NCBI GenBank assembly: GCA_963281255.1
Contig: OY725488.1
Span: 4,239,925-4,303,924 of the forward strand
DNA length: 64,000 bases
Reading direction: 5' to 3'
From: Aphrocallistes beatrix
Taxonomy: Eukaryota > Porifera > Hexactinellida > Sceptrulophora > Aphrocallistidae
Shown piece after piece: positions 56,999 to 64,000 of this stretch. Position 1 is the stretch's first letter. The number at the start of each line of letters is the position of its first letter. The position numbers and the translations under genes were made by a program. The notes beneath the pieces are model-generated. The model saw only the letters and a program-made list of their open reading frames with translations, ran no database searches and was not told the DNA's origin.

Positions 56999-57671
56999 TC
57001 CAAATGCGTTTCGACGCCAGGTCATAGCAATCCAGCCGGTGGGCCCTGACAAGACCCTAGCTATGCCCATGGGCAAACGGCGTATCTGCAGTACCTGTAA
57101 ATATAATATTCAGTGCAATGTGGGACCATTCTGGCAGTTTAAAACGTGTCCCGTATTTTAGTCAAAACCCGGAATATCCCTCCGCTGTCCCGTCCCGTAT
57201 TTTAGTAAGAACCGTAAATATTTACTTGATTAACCTGTTCAATCGTGTATTTATAGTGTTTTTGACCTTGTGGTGATAATACTTCGTCCTGGTTGATGTT
57301 TATTTTGCATAAATTGATGGTATTAATTAATAGATTTCCTTCAAGAAAGAGTAAATTGACTTTGGAATAATTATCGAAACAAAATCAGGGCAGGATTATT
57401 CTCCTCTCATATTTCACATATTCCTGTCAAAATAAGTAACGCTATGGACTATATTACATTTAAGGCCAAACTGTAACTTGCGGATTTCGGAATAGGGCTG
57501 TCGATGGTTGGCTGATACATGAGCTGCCTAAAATCATTAACGACGCATAATAAAGCTGAGGAATGTTTATTGTTTCAAAGTACCTATATCTGTTCAAAGA
57601 TTTTGATTGGTCATCATATGATTGGGCAATAGTTAAAATTTATGACGAATTTAGTGAATATCAGAGGTGGT

Positions 57672-57784
57672 TTAACCCTACTTGGACTTGGGGTACAAAG
57701 TATAAATAGAAAAATCCCACTTTCATTTTCACTTTCAATTAACTTTCACTTTCACTTCAACATTCCGAGTCCAAGTAGGGTTAA
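57672..57784. mobile_element. 113-bp TTAA-bounded MITE, copy 1
   Basis: Both ends read TTAACCCTACTTGGACT inward. The interior has alternating TTTCATTTTCACTTTCAA motifs and TATAAATAGAAAAATCCC. TTAA plus CCC resembles piggyBac-type ends. Confidence 0.8.
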
Positions 57785-57972
57785 AGACATTTATATCTGT
57801 TTTTAATAAAAGTCTTTCGGATAGAACTGAGCTGTGAATAGACTGATGTGAAAAGTTTGGATTGGAATGTTCTACATTCCAGCTTTGATATGGAAACTGA
57901 TTTGTCTGTTGGGGTCGGATCTTGAAAACTGCAATAACTAGGTTTTCAAATTTAATCCTATGTTATAGCAAA

Positions 57973-58426
57973 CAACCGTGCTTAGCTTGCTTGCGCTGTG
58001 CGGCTGGCGGACACTTTTGTCTGCCGGAGGCGCCCTTTAGCGCCTGGGCTCACAATGATTAATTATGAGTTAGATAACATCTCTACTTACTTCTCCCCAC
58101 TGTCACAATCGATATCACTCGAAAAACACCAAAATTTGTCAATTTTTTAATTTTTAAAGCGTCATGATGATGTCGTGACAGATTGCTAAGTCATTCTTTT
58201 TAAAAAATTTTTTTAAAATTTCTAATTAAAAAAAGGTGACAATGACGTCATAATTCCATATTGAGTCGAAATTTTCGTCTGAGGTCAAAACTTAGTGGAG
58301 CCACACCCAAAAGACTCCGACATGCCAAAAATCAACTTTCTGTGCCTGGCAGTTTCTTCAATCAGTTCGTTACATAAATATCTATATATGCATATATAAA
58401 CATTAATCGAGTTTTAATAGTAAGGG
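57973..58426 (-). mobile_element. Helitron-like element H9, diverged
   Basis: The hairpin end on the left (CAACCGTGCTTAGCTTG) is mutated; the 5' end ...TTTTAATAGTAAGG is at the right. It is about 100 bases shorter than H3, with the middle section lost. One TGACGTCA (near 58243) is kept and the other is mutated. Confidence 0.7.
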
Positions 58427-58427
58427 T

Positions 58428-59026
58428 AGACTACTTCCTATTAAGCCATAATATCATATCTATCTCTAAAACAATGATTTACAAGTTATTTGGCATTTTA
58501 ACAAATGTGACTAAAATGATAAATTGTCTAATAACTCGTTGACCATTAATTTTAGTCGCGAAATTTTATTATCACTTGATAGGTAGTAGTTTATTGGTAA
58601 AAATTTTAGCAGCGGATATGGGTAATTTTCCTTTAAATTAGTCTGTAGATTAGTCTGTAGCCACCAAGGTACTGGACAAAATTGGCCGTTATACACTGGT
58701 GACCGTTATATACAGGTGATTGTCTTAATCTCCAGAAGGTATCATCGTAGTGCAATAAATATCAATTTTTAGAAATCCATTACCTGAAGTAATTACATGA
58801 AACTTGTTTATCGTTCGTAACAGGTCCTGCAATAAGCTCATAAAAAGGTGAAAAGACTGATGCCTGTTATAGACAGGTAGTGGCCGTTATACAAATGTGA
58901 TGGCTGTTATACACAGTTTAGGGTTAGTAAGGGACTACAAACGGGTGGCCGCTGGCCGCGTTGAGCAGGTGACCGCTATAAACAGGTGACCGTTATATAG
59001 AGTGGCCGTTATAGCAGGTTCGACTG
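58428..59026. mobile_element. pogo/Tigger-type MITE with GACCGTTATA repeats
   Basis: The right end GGCCGTTATAGCAGGTTCGACTG followed by TA is typical; the left end directly after H9 is worn. Many GGTGACCGTTATACA motifs occur between 58680 and 59020. Confidence 0.55.
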
Positions 59027-59035
59027 TATATATAG

Positions 59036-59345
59036 TATATCTGTAACAAATTGTTTGAAGAAACAATCAGGCGCAGAAAGCTGATTTTTAGCATGTGTGA
59101 GTCTTTTGGCTATGCCTCCAGGAAGTTCAGACGAAAATGTCGACTCATGGAATTATGACGTCATTATCACCTTTTTTATAATTAGAAATTTCAGTTTTTC
59201 GACCATAACTCAGCCATTTTAAGTGATAGAACGCTGAATTTTATTAGAATATGTATATTAATATTGTTCACATACAATACAACTACGTATCATCAAAAAA
59301 GGATGACTCATCACTCTTTTATGACGTCATCATTATGCACCAAAG
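59036..59345 (+). mobile_element. Helitron-like element H10, both ends missing
   Basis: Middle part of the family: GCGCAGAAAGCTGATTTTTA, TTATGACGTCATTATCACC and TATGACGTCATCATTATGC. It holds both TGACGTCA palindromes. Confidence 0.7.
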
Positions 59346-59984
59346 TTAATAAAAATATATGTATTATAATGGTCCTTGTTATTACCATGCTAAACATGCT
59401 ATTATGACTAATACATCAAATCTAACAATTCACAATTAGATGCAATCATGGTTCGTTCTTTAAGTGCCTCGTTAGATAAAGTACGCATCCTGCCTTCCTT
59501 TTCCTGCCACTGCCACTGCCAAACATTGTGTAACCCACTATCACCCACTTTCAAACAAATCCCTCACCGACTGCTCATAAAAATTAGCGCCGGTCATGGT
59601 ACTCCCTTACAAAAAACTTATATTAGATTTTATGAGGAATTTGTGGAGAGAAGCTCCCCAAGGAGACCCTGTTCTTCAACTGAAACTGAAACTGAAATGT
59701 ACTATTTTTGTAAACTGATACTGAAACTGAAACTGAAATTGAAATGCATCGTTTTTGTCAAATGAAATTTATCGATTTTAATTTCAGTTAGCAGCACTAT
59801 TATTTATATTAATTGCTTCAGAAGAGTAATGGCTGTGACTTGTGGCGCATTGTACTACTTGCTTTAAATGAATTTTCGTTTTTCAATTACAATTATAATT
59901 GAGTCCAACCCTTTTCCATGGTATATACTAGTATATCCCAGTTGTACCGTAATAATTTTTGAATTAAATTACACCTGATGACAT
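59346..59984. other. Non-coding stretch
   Basis: Includes CTGAAACTGAAACTGAAA short repeats (59680-59755). The 105-codon ORF at 59448 reads across these repeats and has no recognisable domain. Confidence 0.4.
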
Positions 59985-60085
59985 TTAACCCTACTTGGAC
60001 TCGGAATGTTGAAGTGAAAGTGAATTGAAAATGAAAATGGGATTTTTCTATTTATACTTTGTACCCCAAGTCCAAGTAGGGTTAA
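59985..60085. mobile_element. 101-bp TTAA-bounded MITE, copy 2
   Basis: Same family as 57672-57784 but inverted. It abuts copy 3 directly. Confidence 0.8.
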
Positions 60086-60205
60086 TTAAAACCCTACTTT
60101 GACTTGGGGTACAAAGTATAAATAGAAAAATCCCATTTTCATTTTCAATTCACTTTCAATTCACTTTCACTTTCATTTCAACATTCCTAGTCCAAGTAGG
60201 GTTAA
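60086..60205. mobile_element. 120-bp TTAA-bounded MITE, copy 3
   Basis: Opposite orientation to copy 2, joined back to back with TTAATTAA at the junction. The pair forms a long inverted repeat. Confidence 0.8.
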
Positions 60206-60339
60206 CAAACTCTAAACGTTTTTTGATAACCATACATTTTTAATATTAACCGATTTTATGCATTTTGTTCTACATGTTCAAGATTAGTTTGTTCTAGATA
60301 ATTCAACACCATAACGTTGAACTATATTATAACCAGTGC

Positions 60340-60760
60340 TGCCAGATGAGTTGTTTATCATTTCATGCCACATTCTTTCAAATGTACATGCCAAGTCCAT
60401 GCCATAAAACATTAAATGTTCATGCAAAGTTCATTCCAAGTGTGAAAAGTTCATACCATGTTCATGTCAAAAGTAAAAGTTCATGCCAGAAGTAAAAAGT
60501 TATTATCATCCAAATTATATTTCAGGTTATCAAAAATACACCAGTGCATGAGATTCTGAATGATATAAACATAATACGGTATGGATATTCAAGTTTTAGT
60601 TGAGGTTATTTATCAATATAAACTCGTTTGACATTGACAAGATTAAACGATATTGAATTCATAAAATGACAATTTACGAAACTGAAAAAGTTCATGCCAA
60701 AGTTCATGGTTAATGCCATTTTCATACCACAACCCAAAAGTTCATGAAAATGGTCAAATC
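60340..60760. repeat. Degenerate AAAAGTTCATGCCA repeats
   Basis: About ten scattered variants of AAGTTCATGCCA, some separated by unrelated AT-rich sequence. Probably an old minisatellite or MITE; no gene. Confidence 0.5.
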
Positions 60761-60810
60761 TATGAAATTTGTTCTTGAAAACACTGATCATAACACAGTT
60801 TCTCTTCTAG

Positions 60811-61569
60811 TTTTATAGTTATGATGAATTATTTAACGGTAGTTGCAGACTTGAATCAGAATTTCTAACTAATAATAATATTGAAGTTTTGGGAAATGAT
60901 ATTGATACTCATTATTCAGCTATGTCTAGAGCATTCTTTATTTCTGGGGTGTTCAAAAATATTCCTGATTCATTCAATTTGTTTCAAAAACTTCCTGATC
61001 CAACTGCAAATATTTCAAATATTTTTGATTCAAATTCTATCCAAACTAAGCCTTTTCAAACTTCAGAGAATTCTAGTAATAATGATGTTTCATCTGGAAA
61101 CAACAGTTTTGATTTAAATTCTTTCCCAATGCCCGCTATTCCTTTAAATGGAGACTTGACCCTTAATAGCGAAAATATTCTCTGTCCCTCTGTTTTTAAT
61201 GATATGAATTGTAAACCTGATTACTGCATGCCTAAGTCTAGTTTATTCTCTAAAAATATTGATAGTTTATCTGAAACAACTTTTCCAAACATTTCGGAAG
61301 GTATAAGTATTCAAAAAAAGTTAATAAAATCAAATGGAGATCAACAAGATTCAACTCGACTCCCACAGCCTGAACCTCTGGAAAAAGATCAAATTCAATT
61401 TATTTCCCAAAATTGGATGGCAATTGTTTGCTGTTATATTTCAGATATTCTCTTGGCACTATATCATACTATATTAGTTGATTTTTTGAAAATGGATTCG
61501 ACTATTTCCGATATTCAGCAAGAGGTACTAAATATTCTTATGTCACATTATTATAAATGTATTTGTTGA
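60811..61569 (+). CDS. Possible host-gene terminal exon B (unrecognised product)
   Basis: A clear acceptor, TTTCTCTTCTAG, ends at 60810, and the frame is open in phase 0 for 252 codons to TGA at 61567-61569. It starts FYSYDELFNGSCRLESEFLT. Residues about 50-175 are rich in Asn, Ser, Asp, Pro and Phe (NISNIFDSNSIQ, FPMPAIPLNG), typical of an unstructured activator-like region. The C-terminal 60 residues are hydrophobic and helical (NWMAIVCCYISDILLALYH). No known domain. Phase fits exon A at 49409-49635, same strand, with an intervening 11 kb of transposons. Whether the two join, and whether other exons lie between, cannot be told from sequence. Confidence 0.45.
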   Translation, partial: FYSYDELFNGSCRLESEFLTNNNIEVLGNDIDTHYSAMSRAFFISGVFKNIPDSFNLFQKLPDPTANISNIFDSNSIQTKPFQTSENSSNNDVSSGNNSFDLNSFPMPAIPLNGDLTLNSENILCPSVFNDMNCKPDYCMPKSSLFSKNIDSLSETTFPNISEGISIQKKLIKSNGDQQDSTRLPQPEPLEKDQIQFISQNWMAIVCCYISDILLALYHTILVDFLKMDSTISDIQQEVLNILMSHYYKCIC

Positions 61570-61619
61570 TATCACTATACTCTAACACGATTTGCTAAAT
61601 ATTCAAATTGTGAGCAATC

Positions 61620-63445
61620 TTAAGGATACCGCCCTCGAAAAACATCGCAAAACATTAAAAAAAATTGTGGAATTTTTTATTGTCAATTCCATCGAAATAT
61701 TGAGTAGTCTACCATCTAATCGTACTTGTTGGACGGTATTTATTTTGATATTCTAGAACTGGGCACCTAAAGCTCAGGCGTAATAAAAATCGGAAAGTTA
61801 TTCGTGATTTTGCGGCGCATTCATCAATTATTTTCTAACTTATCTGATATTTTTTCAATTATACGAACCTCAAAATGGTTTTGGCCCCTTTAAATATTAT
61901 AAAACAGATGAATTTAGAAAAAGAGGCACCTGAAATCCAATCAAAAATATCTTTATGAGGGACTTCATTTCTAAAATGCTCGGGAAATGGCCGTTGTGAT
62001 ATTAGCTATTGTGTATAGAAAAAAATTCTGAACATTTTAAAAAAAAGTTTGTTCAGATCGGACCATTAGTTCGTAAGTTATAGTATATTGTAGGTAAAGT
62101 TCGGACATCAAACCACTCTATGGCCCCCAAAGTGCTCGATGTCAATGCTTAAAAACTATTGAAGATATATAATCTATAATAATCTTAAATGAAAGGATAT
62201 ATATGATAATATATAGGTTCCTCAAACATCTCTTTGTCAAAAAGTAAATATTTCTTGACTAATCATCGTTTTTGTTGTAATACAAATTCTATGGAGAACT
62301 TTGAATATATTAGAAAATGGTGAATCTTGTCATGAAATAAGTTCCCAAAAGTAGCTATTATACTCAAAAAACAATGCAATAGTCACTAGCAATGTATACA
62401 GAAACTTTGAAGCACCCAACATGATTATTTTGGAAGTTCAAAGCATTTATCTCCAAATTTCGGTCAAAGCCACCCCATTTATGGTCCAAAAACAGATTCC
62501 TCCATATCTCGGGAAATATACACCAAAATTCTTAGCTCTCAATTCCTAATATACTTTTCAAGACGGTATATATCTGATTCTTAAATAATAAATGTACTAC
62601 ATGGAATGGAATGCTAAGTTTCAAATTATTATCACGTGATGACGTAGCATTTTTCGAAAATCCTAACTTGAAAACTAAAAGTCGTAGACTCTCGCTCTAA
62701 CTTCCTAATATACTTTTTGGTAGCTCTTTATTCATTCTAAACCGATGATTATACATTGTACTGCTAGGAATATGATTTACATTCCCTAATTGGTTCAAAA
62801 TATTCGGGGTTAGGGGCCTCAAGGTAATTTGTGAATTTTAGTATAATTTTGCTATTTTCACCAAAATCTGTTGGAATACATCTAATTCATTAGTATACAC
62901 GCGATTAAATGTCCATGGATGCTTTTATTTTTCGTTAATAGCTCATTTTACATCGTTCTTACCATCAAAACTTCAAATCCCTATATCTCGGGACTTTAAA
63001 ATTCCAAAATTGACCGTCTTTCAAAAATTTTAACTCAAAATTGCTTTGAGATAGAGGTTTGAAAATTTCAGGAGTTGTTCCATATCATTAGGCGATGAGC
63101 GTAGGACCACTCAATTTTTGATATTTTATAAATTTGTGATTTTATTGCTGATTTGCAAAGAAAATCGGGCTTTTTTCGCCGTTTTTTGGCCCTTTTTATT
63201 CGGACACCGATAAAATTTACAATTTTTAAAATTTTAACTTTCTTTTGGTCCTATGAAGTGGCAAATATGATAGACTATCTATGAATAAATTTTCGAAGCA
63301 TTTGATCCAAACATGTGCTTTAAAAAAATCACAGAGTGCAGGAGGGCTTACCATTAAGATGTGCTAGGGAAAAACGGAAAAAACCGACTTTGAGACGCTG
63401 TAATTCAAAAACTAGAAATGTGAACCAAAAACTGTTTGGCATGTC
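61620..63445. mobile_element. Family K element, copy 4 (inverted, runs into gap)
   Basis: Starts TTAAGGATACCGCCCTCGAA and aligns inverted with copies 1 and 2; the far end falls in the N gap. More diverged than copy 2. Confidence 0.8.
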
Positions 63446-63645
63446 NNNNNNNNNNNNNNNNNNNNNNNNNNNNNNNNNNNNNNNNNNNNNNNNNNNNNNN
63501 NNNNNNNNNNNNNNNNNNNNNNNNNNNNNNNNNNNNNNNNNNNNNNNNNNNNNNNNNNNNNNNNNNNNNNNNNNNNNNNNNNNNNNNNNNNNNNNNNNNN
63601 NNNNNNNNNNNNNNNNNNNNNNNNNNNNNNNNNNNNNNNNNNNNN
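63446..63645. other. Assembly gap (200 N)
   Basis: A run of exactly 200 N, most likely a placeholder of unknown true length. ORFs crossing it are artefacts. Confidence 0.98.
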
Positions 63646-64000
63646 GTTTTGGATCGCGGAGGAGCATGCTGATCATAGATAGAGGATAGGGTGCTGTTAT
63701 ATGATACAATAAGTTCCTCAAGATGATCAGGTGGGCTAGCACATAGATCAGAGGAAGCGAGATCAGCAAGAAAGATTGGGAGTTGATGGATTTGGAACGA
63801 TAGGTAACCTCTTGAGAGGAAAGAGAAGGTTTGGAAAGATAGAGACTACAAGAGATGGAGAAATGGTCAGAGAATAGATGGACAGGAGAGGGATCAGAGA
63901 GGATGATGTTGTCTGCAGAACGGGATATTATTAGATCGATAATGTGACCCTTCTCATGAGCTGGCTGATTCACATGCTGGATCAAAGATAGAGAACGCAG
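63646..64000 (-). pseudogene. LINE ORF2 fragment (endonuclease end)
   Basis: The minus strand reads IQHVNQPAHEKGHIIDLIIS, then HLFSDHFSISCSL, VTYRSKSINSQSF and, after one frameshift, LADLASSDLCASPPDHLEEL and YDQHAPPRSK. The H-x-x-G-H-x-x-DL and SDH strings are the last blocks of an APE-type endonuclease, and the YDQHAP string is the linker before the reverse transcriptase in CR1/L2/Rex-like LINEs. The copy is cut by the gap on one side and the window edge on the other. Confidence 0.82.

Larger units (their letters stand above)
49675..57225. mobile_element. 7.5-kb nested element with ACTAAAATnCGGGACGGGAC ends (G)
   Basis: Left inverted repeat 49675-49765 and right 57145-57225 share GTAAATATT, ACTAAAAT, CGGGACGGGAC, GGGATATTCCGGG and TTTGACTAAAATACG. 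The interior contains foldback element F, J2 and L2. A short frame at 56999-57140 follows an acceptor-like TTGTTGTTGCAG and includes KTLAMPMGKRRICSTC; it may be a piece of the element's own gene. The family is unknown. Confidence 0.55.

Noticed and set aside
63329-63985. A 218-codon minus-strand ORF spanning the N run
   Set aside because: It only exists because N is read through. The real signal is a LINE fragment to the right of the gap and family K to the left.

Overview
The window looks like a piece of an AT-rich invertebrate animal genome, probably a marine or basal metazoan; I cannot name the clade. The evidence is eukaryotic: splice-site-like signals, DNA transposons of animal types (P/THAP, Tc1, pogo/Tigger, hAT, Mutator-like with a PHD finger), a LINE, Helitron-like elements and a Ty3/Gypsy fossil. 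No rRNA, tRNA, operon or bacterial feature was found. A 200-base run of N near the right end marks an assembly gap. At least 80% of the window is recognisable as mobile DNA, much of it nested.

Layout. 0.8-1.8 kb: copy 1 of a duplicated segment. 1.9-11.4 kb: a P-superfamily element with inverted arms over 0.7 kb long and a decayed THAP transposase. Inside it sits a 6-kb element with an uninterrupted 710-codon DDE-type ORF, which itself carries a Tc1 element, a TTAA-flanked element and a Helitron piece. 11.6-14.8 kb: a Mutator-like transposase gene with a C-terminal PHD finger, behind a 90-bp tandem repeat. 14.87-17.28 kb: a hairpin element split by a 1.9-kb TTAA-flanked repeat (family K). 17.3-26.7 kb: degenerate repeats, an unrecognised 168-codon ORF (22.74 kb) and a deletion copy of the PHD transposon. 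27.4-31 kb: a cluster of Helitron-like elements with a head-to-tail tandem. 31.5-40.4 kb: more family K, hAT remnants and duplicated segment copy 3. 40.4-49.1 kb: TTAA-flanked family E, one copy split by a 2.1-kb element that holds a Ty3/Gypsy fossil. 49.4-61.6 kb: two exon-like ORFs of a possible host gene, separated by about 11 kb of nested foldback elements. 61.6-64 kb: family K, gap, LINE.

The most useful property of the window is that many old elements have long inverted arms, and later insertions hit only one arm. The intact arm then serves as an empty site. Nine insertions can be read this way. They fix the ends of each family and its target duplication without outside data: A^T without duplication for the Helitron-like family, TTAA for families K, L and E, TA for Tc1 and Tigger elements, and 7 bp for the CATAGCC family (J).

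Limits: homology calls come from motif recognition by eye, not from a search. Boundaries without a matched empty site or target duplication are approximate.
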